64,000 nucleotides of DNA from Posidonia oceanica (Eukaryota > Streptophyta > Magnoliopsida > Alismatales > Posidoniaceae): assembly GCA_037176725.1 (NCBI GenBank), contig JAZBRS010000050.1, forward strand, positions 10,186,001 through 10,250,000, read 5' to 3'. The translations under genes were made by a program, and so were the position numbers. The notes beneath the pieces were generated by a model. That model saw only the letters and a list, made by a program, of their open reading frames with translations. It made no database searches and was not told the origin of the DNA. Shown one piece after another: positions 21,961-33,388 of this stretch; the first letter of the stretch is position 1, and each line of letters starts with the position of its first letter.

Positions 21961-23269
21961 CCTCCCGCTCATTCCTTTCAATCCATGGTGCCAGTGTGAG
22001 CAAGCCAGAGTGACAGAACCAGACCAGAGCGAGCAAGCAATCCAGAGCGAACCAGTGAGGAATCAGTGCGAGAGTAATCCCAGAATTCCAGTTTTTTCTT
22101 CCACCTGTGCCTTCCTCTGTTCTCCTCCTCTTCGTCTTCCAATTCCAGGAAGAAGAGAGAGCAGAAGAGAGTGTCTGAGGGATTCTTTGACATCCCGGAG
22201 AGAAGCCTCCATCTCAGCCCAATCCCCACACCCAGTCCTCCTCCTTTCTTCTCTGAAAAATTCAGCAGACTTCCCTCTTCCATTTCCAGAAAACCAAACT
22301 CCTTCCTGGCCTTCATCCTTCTCCCAATTCCTCCCCCAAGCTCACCCAGAAATCCAGCACCATTCCCCAACCTTTCTACAGCCATTCCACCACCCAAACT
22401 GCCCTCAGATCACCCTCTGAAGCCAACTGCAACCGACCTGAACCCATTTCCCAATTCCCTCCTCCAGAGCCCGCAGAATCCTCTCAAACTGCACCCAGCT
22501 ACTCACCAAACTTCCACCTTTCCAAAGCCCCAGACATTAGACCTTCTCGCCCACCACAGACCCTAAACCTCACCACAAACACCCTGTCTCTTTTCTGACA
22601 GAAATTAACCCGAACCTCCATTTCCTATCTACTAGCTCCAGAACCCTTTCCAAAGCATCCAAACCTCTCCGCCAGCACTCCAGCAATCCCCCGGAGCGCT
22701 CCAGTCAAGTCGAGGAGCAACAGACCGCTCCCCCGGCCTCCGGCAGCTTACAGTCCACCCAGAAGACCCATTTCTCCGTCCGAGCAGCTGCAGCCTCGCC
22801 CGATCGTCTGGGAAGCTCCGGAGCTTCGTCCTGAAGCCGTTCCAACCGCCGCGAGCCGCCAGCATCCACCGCAGCGATCAGACGACGAACGCCGGCCGGC
22901 TCCAACTCTGCCGAGGTCGGGAGCACCCTCCAGACGCCACCGCAGGTATTTCCTTACCTTCCCCGCTCTCTCTCCTCCTCCTGCTGCTTCTCCGCCGGTC
23001 AGAAGCCGGTTCCAAGCATTCCAGACGCTCCTGCGGCTCGCTAGTCTTCCCGTCTTCTCCGGCGCCGGTCCCCTGATCTCCGAATGCTCCGGCCAGCAGA
23101 AAGGTCCCCGGTTGGTTCCCTGAGCTCCGCACGGTCGCCGGCCATGCCCTCCGCCAGTCTGCGCTTCCTCAGCCTCCCCTGTCGGCGGCCACGAGCTCTG
23201 GAAGCTTTCTGCTACAGTGCTCGTCGCCGTCGACGAACTACTGTTCATTTATTTCTTTTGTTATATAGT

Positions 23270-24260
23270 TTTAGGTGTAAATATTGCATATCTGCCTTAA
23301 GTTTTTCAATTTTTGCACTTCAGTCCTCTGTTCATTTAATATGCTTAGTTTTTAATTAAATACCATGCTAAATTGCAACTTTTATTCTTGCTTTTCTATA
23401 TTTGCCTTTTAGTCCTGTTACTGTGCTGTGCTGTTATATTATTTTGCATTTTAGCCCCTCTGTTTTCGATTTTTGCATGTAAGTCCTGTCTTAAATCAGT
23501 TCATTTATTTGCATGTATTTTGCCATACTGCATTGCATCCTAGGACCTTCTTAGTTTCTGTTTTTGCATTTTAGTCCATTACACTGTAGGACTTAGGTTT
23601 TATTTTTATTTTTTGCTTGCTGCATTGCATATTTTACCTTCTAGTTCTGCATTTTTGCAGTTAGGTCCATTTTAAATGGACAATAACTGTGCTGCATGTA
23701 TTTTAGCCTATTGCATTGCATTTTGCCCCCTGTTCTTTCTAAAAATTGCACTGCAGTCCTGTTATCTGATTTTCAGAGCATTTTTCCATATAAAATTGCA
23801 TATTTGACCCCTGCATGATTTGAAAATCACACATAGGTCCTTGCATCTTTCAAAAACCATGTAAAAAGACCATTTTGCCCCTAACTTGCATCCTAGCTCC
23901 TATGCTTACCAAATTGCATGCAGACCCTCCACCAGCATTCTCAGACTCCCCAGAACCCTGTTTTCTGGAAAATTTGCATTTTAGACCCCAATTTTTCCAA
24001 AATTGCATTCTGACCTCTTTCTACTTTCAAAACCTCTTTTAAGGCATACCCTCTTTTCAAAACAACTTTCTGAGCCTAGTTTTTCGCAAAATGGACCCCT
24101 GTCCTCCCCTGTTTTCGAAATCCTTTCCTGTAGGCCCCTGTTTTCTGGAAAATTTGCATTTTTAGTCCCTTTCTCCTTCAAAATGCTTTCTGAACTCCTG
24201 GCTTTTCCCAGTGTCTTCTCTTTGCTTTTTCTTGCTTTTGCATGCATTCTGCATCCATCT
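23270..24260. repeat. Degenerate TTGCATTT-AGTCC repeats of LTR2
   Basis: Counterpart of 7440-8400 of LTR1: T-rich, with imperfect GCATTTTAGTCC words every 30-50 bp. Confidence 0.7.
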
Positions 24261-24984
24261 AGTCTTGCATTTCAGCATCCTTTTGCACACACTAAGCACT
24301 TTTAGCTCCCCTTCACCTGGGAGGACCTTTTTGCACATCCCTAGGCCCTCCTGAACACCTAGATCTGTTCTTCTCTCCTGTTCTGGCCCTTCTACCTTGA
24401 AGCTGCGTTATCTTCCAATCCGGCCGTTGGATCTTCTCAAGTGAGCTGCCCAGGTGACCGCAGCGAAGCGCCCTTCAGCATGGACCAGACAAATTTCAGA
24501 TCAGGCTCCTGGATTTCCAGGTATGTCCTCCTGAACCCCTGCATTGCATCCATTTGCATGCCATTTGCACAGTTTTCCTTGTTTTCGCTTTCTGTCTCTT
24601 TGAGCATGTAGAATAGGACTTCCCCTTTCTGCTTGTATCTTCCAATCCCTGTTTCGCGTATTCCTGAGTGTTTTGTGTTGTGTTTTCCCTGGATTTACCA
24701 CTTAATGTGACTTTCCTCCCCCTTTTCCACGATCCGATCGCATCGCGAGCTTTGGGCAGCATGCGAGACACACCGTGGAACGGTTTAGCGGGAAACAGTC
24801 GCAAAGAGGTGGTAATCCCTCCGTTTGCCCCCTCTCCCCTCTGTAGGTCTTCACACCTACCCTGAGTGGTCCTAAACGACGTCTGTTCTTACACACACGT
24901 TGTTTCGCCTCCCCTTTGGCCTCTTCTAATCTTTTCCTACATTCTTGCATTCGCATGGCTTTTTCCGAGGTTTTTGCTTCGCTG

Positions 24985-25240
24985 TTTTGGCACCGTTTCG
25001 CGTGCCTATTCTCGTTTTGGCACCGTTTTGCGTGCCCCTCTGTTTTCTTGCCTTGTTTTGCGCGCTGCCTTGCTTTCTCGCTTGTTTTACGTGCCGCTCT
25101 CGTTTTTGCACCGTTTTGCGTGCCTCTTTGCTTCCTTGTCTTGTTTTGCGTGCTGCCTTGCTTTCTCGCTTGTTTTGTGTGCCGGTTTTGTTCTTTTGCT
25201 CCGTTTTGCGTGCGTTGCTCATCTCTCGCCTCGTTTTACG
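24985..25240. repeat. 30-bp tandem repeat in LTR2
   Basis: About eight imperfect units related to CACCGTTTTGCGTGCC at 29-30 bp spacing (24991, 25021, 25051, 25081, 25109 and on). More diverged than in LTR1. Confidence 0.8.
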
Positions 25241-25900
25241 TGTTTTACGCCGTTTTCCCCTGCATGTCGATTGCATTGCATGGTTTTCTCGCTGTTTCGC
25301 TTTTTCGCCTGCATTTGCATATAGGGCTGTGATGCTTACTGCCTGGAGTTCTCACGAGCTAGGTTTCGCCTAATTCGGAACACAAACAGCGCAGCTGAGC
25401 ACTTAGAGAGCATGTTTACTTCCTTGCTTTGTTTCTTCCCACTTAGAGCACACCTTGAGCATTCATTTAGGCATTTATAGGCACATAGGCATTCAATCCT
25501 GCATTTTCCTGCGTATGCGAGCGTAAGCCTAGAAAGACCGATTCTCGGGCTTGTCGAGGGTGCCTAACACCTTCCCCGCGCGTAACAGAAGTCCTTACCC
25601 TGTCTTCTGGCCCGCAATGACCGTACTGCCCTTATCCTAGGCTAGAGTCATCTCATTTGCATTTGTTTGCATTTGTTTTCCTTTACATTGCTTTGCTTTG
25701 CATTTCTTGCTCGGTTTTGCGCGTTAATTCATGCATTTCCCCGGTTTTCCTTGTCTCCCGTTAATAGACATGGTGGCGACTCTGATTTGTCTTATCTTTC
25801 CTCTTTCTCCTCGATGTCAAGCGTTTTCGAGTTGAGCCTCTTCCTCGGATCCAATCGCCGCTAAATCTAGCGAGCCTGATTCCGATCGGGATCGCTACAA

Positions 25901-25918
25901 TGGCGACTCTGCTGGGGA
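25901..25918 (+). other. Primer binding site of element C
   Basis: TGGCGACTCTGCTGGGGA one base after the LTR2 terminus, identical to the site at 10241. Confidence 0.88.
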
Positions 25919-27230
25919 TTAGACTAGACTCCGGCTTTCGTTCCCGGCTTTTTGCTCGCTTGTTTTGCAGCTTTGTTTGCCTTGTGTGCCTTCTTCGCCT
26001 GTTTTGCTCGCTTTTCTGTGCAAACTCCTAGCGAGTCGCTTCGTAGCTACTTTGCTTAGGTTTTTGCACCTCTTTTGTCTCGGTTTGCGCTTTCTTTTGC
26101 CTGGCTTTGCTCCTTTGCCTGTTTATTTACTTACTGTCTTGCTTGTGCCCTTATCTCCTTTACAGTCTGCTTACTTTTACCTTACTTTACCTTACTTGCT
26201 TATTACTGCTTTAATTCTCGCACATTACATGTCTACATACTTTGTTTGGCTAAAATACATGCTTTTTGAACGTTGAATGCTTCTTTTACACTCTTGCTAT
26301 GTCACTACACACGCACATACTACGCTTACATGCTTTTTGACTTGATGAATGTTTCTTTTTCACCATCATATTCACAAACACTCGCACATGCCATGAACAT
26401 GCCTTTTGTTGTGTTGTATGATGGTTGCTTGCCATTTTGACTGATTTTCTTCCCTTTTGCATTTGCCATGCTTAGGATAGTAGAGACTTGTCTGCTTCCC
26501 CCATGGTTAACTAAAAAATGCAAGTAAAAGGAACTTCTAGGGGCAACTAGAGACTACAAACAATCCTTCACTCCCTTTGGTTAATAAAATGTGCAAGATA
26601 AAAAACGCTAATCATTTGCATAAGCATCATATAGGGCATGCATTCTTCTCCTCTGAGTCCACCTACTAGTCTGCGAAGGACGGTTCCGGCCTCTTATTCC
26701 ACTGCTTTGGGCATGGCATAAGTTGGTCGGTCCGTCCCCTCCTTGTCCGGGGGTCGTGTCGGTGTTAGTAGAGGGTACCACCCACGCTTTGGCGGGGTAG
26801 AGGCCACCAACGCACCACCCTGTCATTACCTGAGCTTTGGGCCGGGAGTTAGACAGGGGACCTACTTTTTCTGACCTGAGTCGGTGACCCGTACATCCAG
26901 GGATACCCGGAGTAGACAGCCTTGCTAGGAAACACTAGTTAGATAAGGGGGGCATACTAGAAAGCATGCACATCATTCATGCCACTTAACTAACTCATTT
27001 GCATTCATCTTTTACTTTCTAACCCTAATTTCCTTCTGTTGTGTCAGCGTGATCGGTAAGCGAGTTTCCCTTTGCCAGAGCTCGAGTATCGACCCTCGTT
27101 GACGCCCTTTTGCGACTTAGTTCACGACCATTCCCCCTCTGAGCTATCCGCATTTGCGACGATAGCTCCTCTTAGGACTCACCGCTTGAATACTCGTCGC
27201 AGCCCTGTTCTCACACGCTCTAGGTCAGCG
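25919..27230 (+). other. Untranslated leader of element C
   Basis: Aligns with 10259-11600. Contains the same GTTAATAAAATGTGCAAGA segment (near 26580) and GCGGGGTAGAGG segment (near 26790). Acceptor-like CGTCGCAG ends at 27202, 28 bp before the gag ATG. No gene supported. Confidence 0.7.
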
Positions 27231-29756
27231 ATGGCCCAGTACGTTAGTGAGCCTTCCTTTACTCCTGTCACGGAGGGTGTTTCCGTTCTGGCTCCTCCGG
27301 TTGCTCTTTCTGTCCCCTTTGTTCCCCCTCCGACGCCAGGGTTTCCTCCTCTGACGTCTCTAGGTTCTCAGTACACCCCGGGACAGTGGCAAGCCTCCCT
27401 TCCTCTGGATCCGGTCGCCGAGTCTATCTTGACAGCCGTTACTCGCGCTCTAGAGACGCCACTGCCCCCTCCGTCCCAGGGATACGTCGCTTTCGACATC
27501 CCTTCCACCGCTGCTGCGACCTTTGCTGTAAAATCCTTCCCTCCCGGACAGTCTGTGTCCGTGCCACTTGTTTCTCAGCCCCCGTCGGCACTGCACTTCA
27601 GCGTTCCCGCTGCCGAGACGCCTGAGGCGCAGTACCAGCACCTGATGGAGCTTGCCCAGAGATTGCAGGGCATGGCTCTATCAGTTCGTCCTTCTTCTGT
27701 CTCTGTCGTCCCTGAGGTTCCTCTGAGGCTAGTTCCTGCATTTTATGCATCAACCTCTGCACCTCCGCCTCGAGCATCGTCGCAACTGCTTACGGTTCCG
27801 ACGATGGGGGCCCGTCTACCGCCTCCTGCACAACACTTGACACAGCATGCTCCACTTCCTTCTGGTGGTCAATCCTTTGGACCGGCTGGAGCCCAGTACC
27901 TCACTGGCTCGCTGTCTGGCACCCCGCCTGTACAGCAACCGGCGCTCCGTCATCCTCCCCCTATCCCAGCACAGCATGGCATTTATTCTTCTCCTCTTCA
28001 CCAAGTCCAGCATCCTGCATACACTCCTGCATACACTGTCCCCCAGCACGGATACGCCGGCCATCCCGTTGCTCCACCAGGCGATGCTATGGTAGATCCG
28101 GAGGAGCACTTAGGTGCGACCCATTCGGCGTATGTGCTCACTACCCCTGCTGATCCCTCTCCAACAGTAGCAATTCCAGACCCCATCAATAACCGGATGG
28201 ACGTCTTGGAGAAGGCACTACGACTAGTGCAGGGTACTGAGCACCAGACCTACCAGTTCCGGGACCTCTGTTGCTTTCCAGAGGCGGTACTCCCTCCGAA
28301 GTTCAAAATCCCAGACTTCGAAAAGTATAATGGTAGGGGCTGCCCTGTAGCGCACCTGAAGGCGTATTGCGGTGATCTCGCTCAGCTTCAGGCTGACGAG
28401 AGGTTGCTGATCCGCTTGTTCCAGAAGAGTTTGACCGGGCCGGCACTCAAGTGGTTCACATCACTCGATATGTCAGCCATCAAGACTTGGAACGACCTCA
28501 ATCAGGCGTTCCTGGAGCAATACTCCTTCAACCTCGATCTGGTCCCAAAGAGGGCGGACTTGATCGCAATCAAGCAGAATTCTGGCAAGCCGTTCGGGGA
28601 GTACGTCGGCCGCTGGCGCGCCCTTGCCTCCCAGGTTCGAGATAGACCCTCTGACGAGGAGTCTATCGAGATCGTTATCAAAGGGGCGCAGCCGTCTCTC
28701 GGAGCTCTGCTTAGCATTCAGCCAGTCACTACTTTTGTGGCACTCATCAGAGCTGGAGCGTGCGTGGAGAGTTCTTTGCGGAGTGGCAACTTCCCGGCTC
28801 TCTCTGCGTTCGCTAAGCAGGCAGCAATCAGTAGCAACAGTGTCAACAGCAGCACCTCCAACAACAACAACAGCGGCAGCAGCAACAACCGCCCGAAGAG
28901 GAAAGATTCGCCGAAACCCGCTGTTGCATTCGTCGATTCTCCTACTGTGCCTGTTCGCCTGCCGTCCCGGCCTGCCCCAGCTCAGATAGTGTACGCTCCT
29001 GCACCTAGGAACCCGCACACACCGCACATCACTACCACCGTTAGACCGGTCTATCCTGCCGCACCGGTCCAGCAAGGCTCACACCCAAGGCAAAGAAGAC
29101 CACCCGCTGAGAGGAGGAATTTCACCCCACTGGTGGAACCACTCACGGTCATCTTGCCGAAGGTGGTATCGCTCCTGAAGTTCCCGGAGGTTCGTCCGCC
29201 GCCAAGCCCTCTGCCGCATTGGTTCAGGCCGCACCTCTTCTGCAATTTCCATCGAAGTGTCGGGCATTCGACGGACAATTCCTTCTCCCTGCGGAACGCG
29301 ATTCAGGACCTGATCGAATCGAGAACGATTGTGATCGACACGCATGAGGCATCCACTCAAGCACACACTCATGCATCTGCATCTCCAGCTGTTCCCCCGC
29401 ATTCTGGCATCGTCCGCCAACCTTTACCAGAGCACTCTTATCCGGGAGGGGCGGGAACCTCAGGCATCCACTCTGTCTTTCCTGCTGGGCCTGCTACTTC
29501 TGTAGTAGACCCTTCTGATCTTATCTCTGACATCTCTGAGCCTTTCCCAGTCAGTCTCTATCTTGCGGCAGTTGCCGGCTCTGCGTCGGGAATCCATTTG
29601 ATCCGACCGCGTGCTAGGCCGGAGCGCCCTCTCGCGCCCCCCACCGTGCTTCCTCAGGCTCAATCTCCTGTACACCTCTTAGCCAGAGCCCAGCCTAGTT
29701 CTCCCTCCCTTTTGCATGCCCCTTCGGGGTCATGTCTGTTCGCTTCCTTAATTTGA
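27231..29756 (+). CDS. gag: gag of element C (open, but 3' end replaced)
   Basis: The longest intact gag here: the ATG at 27231 gives about 841 aa (the frame is open further upstream, but ATG-GCCCAGTACG is shared by all copies and follows a putative acceptor). Order: Pro-rich N-terminus, capsid core around 28400-28720 with ALKWF and LEQYSFNLDL, Asn/Ser linker, basic Pro-rich part, then a zinc knuckle near 29250 whose last Cys is Ser, so zinc binding is doubtful. Unlike B, D and the second gag it has CAG, not TAG, between N-terminal part and capsid. After about 29705 the sequence leaves the gag family and enters the 57/65-bp repeats; the last ~17 codons are repeat-encoded. There is no pro or pol, so C could at most be non-autonomous. 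Confidence 0.85.
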   Translation: MAQYVSEPSFTPVTEGVSVLAPPVALSVPFVPPPTPGFPPLTSLGSQYTPGQWQASLPLDPVAESILTAVTRALETPLPPPSQGYVAFDIPSTAAATFAVKSFPPGQSVSVPLVSQPPSALHFSVPAAETPEAQYQHLMELAQRLQGMALSVRPSSVSVVPEVPLRLVPAFYASTSAPPPRASSQLLTVPTMGARLPPPAQHLTQHAPLPSGGQSFGPAGAQYLTGSLSGTPPVQQPALRHPPPIPAQHGIYSSPLHQVQHPAYTPAYTVPQHGYAGHPVAPPGDAMVDPEEHLGATHSAYVLTTPADPSPTVAIPDPINNRMDVLEKALRLVQGTEHQTYQFRDLCCFPEAVLPPKFKIPDFEKYNGRGCPVAHLKAYCGDLAQLQADERLLIRLFQKSLTGPALKWFTSLDMSAIKTWNDLNQAFLEQYSFNLDLVPKRADLIAIKQNSGKPFGEYVGRWRALASQVRDRPSDEESIEIVIKGAQPSLGALLSIQPVTTFVALIRAGACVESSLRSGNFPALSAFAKQAAISSNSVNSSTSNNNNSGSSNNRPKRKDSPKPAVAFVDSPTVPVRLPSRPAPAQIVYAPAPRNPHTPHITTTVRPVYPAAPVQQGSHPRQRRPPAERRNFTPLVEPLTVILPKVVSLLKFPEVRPPPSPLPHWFRPHLFCNFHRSVGHSTDNSFSLRNAIQDLIESRTIVIDTHEASTQAHTHASASPAVPPHSGIVRQPLPEHSYPGGAGTSGIHSVFPAGPATSVVDPSDLISDISEPFPVSLYLAAVAGSASGIHLIRPRARPERPLAPPTVLPQAQSPVHLLARAQPSSPSLLHAPSGSCLFASLI

Positions 29757-30885
29757 GGACGAGCGCCTTTGCGTGCATTTTCAAAGTCACGTCTGTTTGT
29801 TTGCTCGCTTCCTTAATTTGAGGACGAGCGTTTTTGCGTGCCTTTTCGAAGTTACGTCTGTTTGTTTGCTTGCTTCCTTAATTTGAGGACGAGCGTCTTT
29901 GCGTGCCTTTTCGAAGTCACGTCTGTTTGTTTGCTCGCTTCCTTAATTTGAGGATGAGCGCCTTTGCGTGCCTTTTTGAAGTCACGTCTGTTTGTTTGCT
30001 CACTTCCTTAATTTGAGGACGAGCGCCTTTACGTGCCTTTTCGAAGTCATGTCTATTTGCTTGCTTGCTTCCTTAATTTGAGGACAAGCGCCTTTGCGTG
30101 CCTTTTCGAAGTCACGTCTGTTTGTTTGCTCACTTCCTTAATTTGAGGACGAGCACCTTTGCGTGCCTTTTCAAAGTCACGTCTGTTTGTTTGCTTGCTT
30201 CCCTAATTTGAGGAAGAGCTCCCTTGTGTTTCTCTTCGGAGTCTTGCAGGCTTGCTTCCTTAATTTGAGGAACAGCCCCCTTGCGTCTCTCTTCGGAGTC
30301 TCGCGGGCTTGCTTCCTTAATTTGAGGAAGAGGCCCCCTTGCGTTTCTCTTCGGAGTCTCGTAGGTTTCCTTCCTTAATTTGAGGAAGAGCCCCCTTGCG
30401 TCTCTTTTCGAAGTCTCGTGGGCTTGCTTCCTTAATTTGAGGACAAGCCCCCTTACATGCCCCTTCAGGGTCATGTTTGCTCTCTTCCTTAATTTGAGGA
30501 CGAGTGCCTTTGCGTGCCTTTTCGAAGTCACGTCTGTTTATCTGCTCGCTTCCTTAATTTGAGGATGAGCGCTTTTGCGTGCCTTTTCGAAGTCATGTCT
30601 GTTTGTCTGCTCGCTTCCTTAATTTGAGGACGAGCGCCTTTGCGTGCCTTTTCGAAGTCACGTCTTGTTTGCTTACTTCCTTAATTTGAGGACAAGCCCC
30701 CTTACATGCCCCTTCGGGGTCATGTTCGCTCGCTTCCTTAATTTGAGGACGAGCGCCTTTGCGTGCCTTTTTCGAAGTCATGTCTGTTTGTTTGCTTGCT
30801 TCCTTAATTTGAGGAAGAGTCCCCTTTACGTTTTTTTTTGGAGTCTCGCGGCTTGCTTCCTTACTTTGAGGAAAAGCCTTGCGGC
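29730..30885. repeat. 57/65-bp tandem repeat, about 20 units
   Basis: CTTAATTTGAGGA recurs at 29747, 29812, 29877, 29942, 30007, 30072, 30137, (30202), 30259, 30316, 30374, 30431, 30488, 30553, 30618, 30680, 30737, 30803 and, mutated, 30860. Spacing is 65 bp for seven units, 57 for five, then mixed. The 65-bp form carries GACGAGCGCCTTTGCGTGCC, the 57-bp form GAAGAGCCCCCTTGCGTC, so two monomer types were amplified in blocks. Open frames across it reflect the repeat. Confidence 0.93.
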
Positions 30886-31355
30886 ATTGTTCATTTTCTT
30901 TCGGGCTGACATCCCTGACTGTTCGGCTGACAACCGTCACAATGTCTAGCTTTCCTTAATGCTAGAGCACTTCTGCTGCCCTCTGGTATCGTTTTCCGAT
31001 ACCAGGGGCATCTTTTCTGCCACCTTGAGGTATCTTTCGTTTTCTTTTTTGGGCTGGCAGTCCTAACTGCTCGGTCGACAATCGTCAACCTGTCTGGCGT
31101 CCTTTCTTGATGCTAGGGGCATCTTTTTTGCTGCCTTTGGTATCTTACCCTCATCTCCTCCCGTGCTGGCAGCCCCAACTGCCCGGATGACATCCGTTAA
31201 AGTGTCTGGCGTCGCGGGCAGCAAGCATGATAGTATTGTCTGGAGTTCTTTTCATGCTAGCAGCCCTAACTGCCTAGACGGCAAGCACGTTAGTCTTGTC
31301 TGGCGGCCCTCTTTGCGCAAGTTTGGATTAACAGCCGACTTGTCGCCCACCGTCG
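30886..31355. repeat. Diverged hairpin units of the C 3' region
   Basis: Four or five loosely repeated units related to the 54-bp repeat at 1738: GGGCTGGCAGTCCTAACTGC followed by a dyad. Stems are GACA/TGTC (30929-30932 with 30943-30946; 31077-31080 with 31091-31094; 31189-31192 with 31203-31206) in place of GATA/TATC at 1.7-3.7 kb. An 8-bp hairpin CTGGTATC/GATACCAG is at 30983-31005. Confidence 0.75.
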
Positions 31356-31596
31356 CATTGCATACATCGCATTACATTGCACACATTACATTGCATACAT
31401 TGCATTACATCGCATGCATTACATTGCATTCCATTGCATACATCACATACATTGCACACATTACATTGCATTACATTGCACACATCCCATTGCATACATC
31501 GCATTGCATACATTGCATTACATTGCACACATCGCATTGCATTCCATTGCATACATTGCATTACATTGCATGCACCACATCGCATACATCGCATTG
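31356..31596. repeat. CATTGCATACAT-type simple repeat, split by element D
   Basis: Irregular tandem CATTGCA, CATTACA, CACATCGCA and TACAT words. The array resumes at 45136 after the insertion, as CATTGCATGCATCGCATTG units to about 45270. Frames rich in Cys, His and Ile read from it are artefacts. Confidence 0.88.
31592..31596. other. Target-site duplication of element D, left copy
   Basis: CATTG directly before TGTAGTAATTCC (reverse of the LTR end). The second copy is at 45136-45140. Five bp is the normal size for LTR elements. The surrounding array is rich in CATTG, so chance agreement is possible, but both copies abut the exact LTR termini. Confidence 0.75.
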
Positions 31597-31763
31597 TGTA
31601 GTAATTCCGGTGTTCAGATCGTCCATGCACACTGCCAAAAGCTCGCGTGCACCGATCGGAATCAGGCTCACTATAAGCGGCTATGTCTGAGGAGGAAGGC
31701 TCAACTCGAAAACACTTGAAACTGAGGAGAAAAGATAAGAAGATAAGACAATTCAGAGTCGCC
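31597..31763 (-). mobile_element. Remnant of the 3' LTR of element D
   Basis: Aligns base by base with 39229-39410 (TGTAGTAAT, GTTCAGATCGTCCATGCACA, CACTATAAGCGGCTATGTCT), with one internal gap near 31735. Similarity ends at GAGTCGCC, where RT sequence begins. Confidence 0.88.
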
Positions 31764-33388
31764 TACATAGACCTCCACCTCTTGGTGCATGAGGTTATGA
31801 AACAGTGCAGTCATGGCCCTCTGATAGGTTGCGCCAGCATTCTTCAGTCCGAACGGTATAACTTGGTAGCAGAAGACCCCGAAGGGATGATGAATGAAGT
31901 CTTTTCCATGTCTTCTTCTGCCATTTTGATCTGGTTGTAACCAGAAAAGCCGTCCATGAAGGAGAGCATCTTGTGGCCCTCTATGTTGTCGACTAGGATG
32001 TCAATGTGAGGCAATGGGAAGTCATCCTTGGGACTCGCCTTGGTCAGGTCCCTATAGTCGATGCAGATCCGGACACGGCCATCTTTCTTAGGCACAGGTA
32101 CAATGTTTGCCAGCCACTCAGGATAAAGGACGACCTTGAGGAAATTGACTCTGTGCTGTTTCATGATCTCTTCTTTGATCATAAGCAGCCACTGCGGTCG
32201 CCATCTTCTCAGTTTCTGCTTTACTGGCTTGGCATCAGGATCCAAGGATAGATTGTGCACCATTATCTCTATGTCAAGGCCAACCATATCTTCGTAACTC
32301 CAAGCGAAGACATTCGCATACTCTTTTAAGAATGCGATGAACTCTGCTCGAGCCTGGGGGGACAGCTGGGCACTGATGCGAACTTCTCTGACTTCCTCAG
32401 CTGTGCTGATATTAACAACCTCTGTTTCTTCTTCAACATGGAGGTTGGGGCCTTCTGGGTCGTCGTCATAGGGCTGGAACTCGGGCAATGGTTTGTCAAT
32501 CTCATCCTCGCCCGTGTCATCCTCCTCTCCATAGGCAATAAGTTCTGAGAGGATCTCTTTCCCAAAAGAAGGATTTGTGATGTCGAAAGAATGCATATGT
32601 TCCACTGCTTGGCCCTGGTGATGCTTCAGGATGGTCACGTTTACTCGAGTATTCTTGTATCCTCGGTGCGCGACCTCCATCCTGGCAACTTCTTCTGTCT
32701 GCTCTGGCCTGACTGATTCTGCTGAGTGCTCTGCTGATGCTGCTGAGAGCTTTCCTGATTCTGTCAAAGGTACTACTGATGGCCCTGCTACTGAGGCTGC
32801 TGACAATTCTGTTACTGAGGCTGCTTTCTGCTCTGTTACTGCTGCTACCTGGACTACTAGTGCTTCCTCCTCTAAGTCTTCTAGTGTGCTTGTGGAGGGT
32901 ATGCTAGACTGGCGGCTGATCTGGGCACTACCGCTTGCTATACTGCTTGAGTGAGGCATGTGCTGCACAAACCACCTAGACCCGCCTTCTGGTTGCAGAG
33001 TAATGAGCTCATCTGGTCTAGGGGAGTCCGGTACTGCTGAGTCTTCTTCCAGGACCATGATAAAGGCATGGTCTTCCCGCAGAGGAGGGTCCGTAGCCAC
33101 GGCTTTCCCTTTCCTTTCTACGGCTTGGTGCTCTACCAGGTCTTCTACAATCGACTTGAGCTGTTCCTGATAAAGTAGCTCTAAGTCGGACATCCATGAA
33201 TCGACCTGGGCTTCTACCGCCACTCCTTTCTCTTCATCCAAGGGTGAGTCGACGTAGTAGGCGCCGGGGGCCTGCGGCTCTGGCCCGACTGCTAGATGGA
33301 TTGCTGCCCTTGATATTTGCATGGTCTGGCTCTCGGGCGCGCCTGATCGCGGCAGCTTCAGCATCGGAGACCTAAACAGACTGGTCAA
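31764..33388 (-). pseudogene. pol: Reverse transcriptase fragment of element D
   Basis: Ty3-type RT, which copies element RNA to DNA. The frame from 33388 gives 514 aa: the PGAYYVDSP linker, an acidic region, EYANVFAWSYEDM, then the RT block YPEWLANIVPVPKKDG, CIDYRDLTKASPKDDFPLPHI and motif A FMDGFSGYNQI with its catalytic Asp. A 1-bp loss near 31885 shifts frame; the next block (PFGLKNAGATYQRAM, motif B) reads in another frame. The sequence ends at EVEVYV, immediately before the two Asp of the YVDD active site, where it is joined to LTR sequence. So the catalytic centre, RNase H and integrase are absent. Confidence 0.9.

Larger units (their letters stand above)
20102..25899 (+). mobile_element. 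LTR2, 5' LTR of element C
   Basis: Starts TGTTGACACCCCATCTTGG and ends ...GGATCGCTACA, one base before a PBS; 5,798 bp. Same subfamily and module order as LTR1. The promoter is clearer: TATAAG at 21955-21960 after the near-palindrome CGAATTTGAAATTCG. Donor-like GTATGT sits at 24521. No PPT precedes it, so it is a genuine 5' LTR inserted in or joined to B's body. The 5 bp before it (CCGAC) are not found after LTR3, so no target duplication pairs these ends. Confidence 0.9.

Noticed and set aside
24866..25373. Frames of 138-152 aa in LTR2
   Set aside because: Same 30-bp repeat artefact as in LTR1.
31328..31720. Cys/His/Ile-rich frames, zinc-finger-like on paper
   Set aside because: Translation of a CATTGCA-type simple repeat on both strands; the same happens at 45052-45375.
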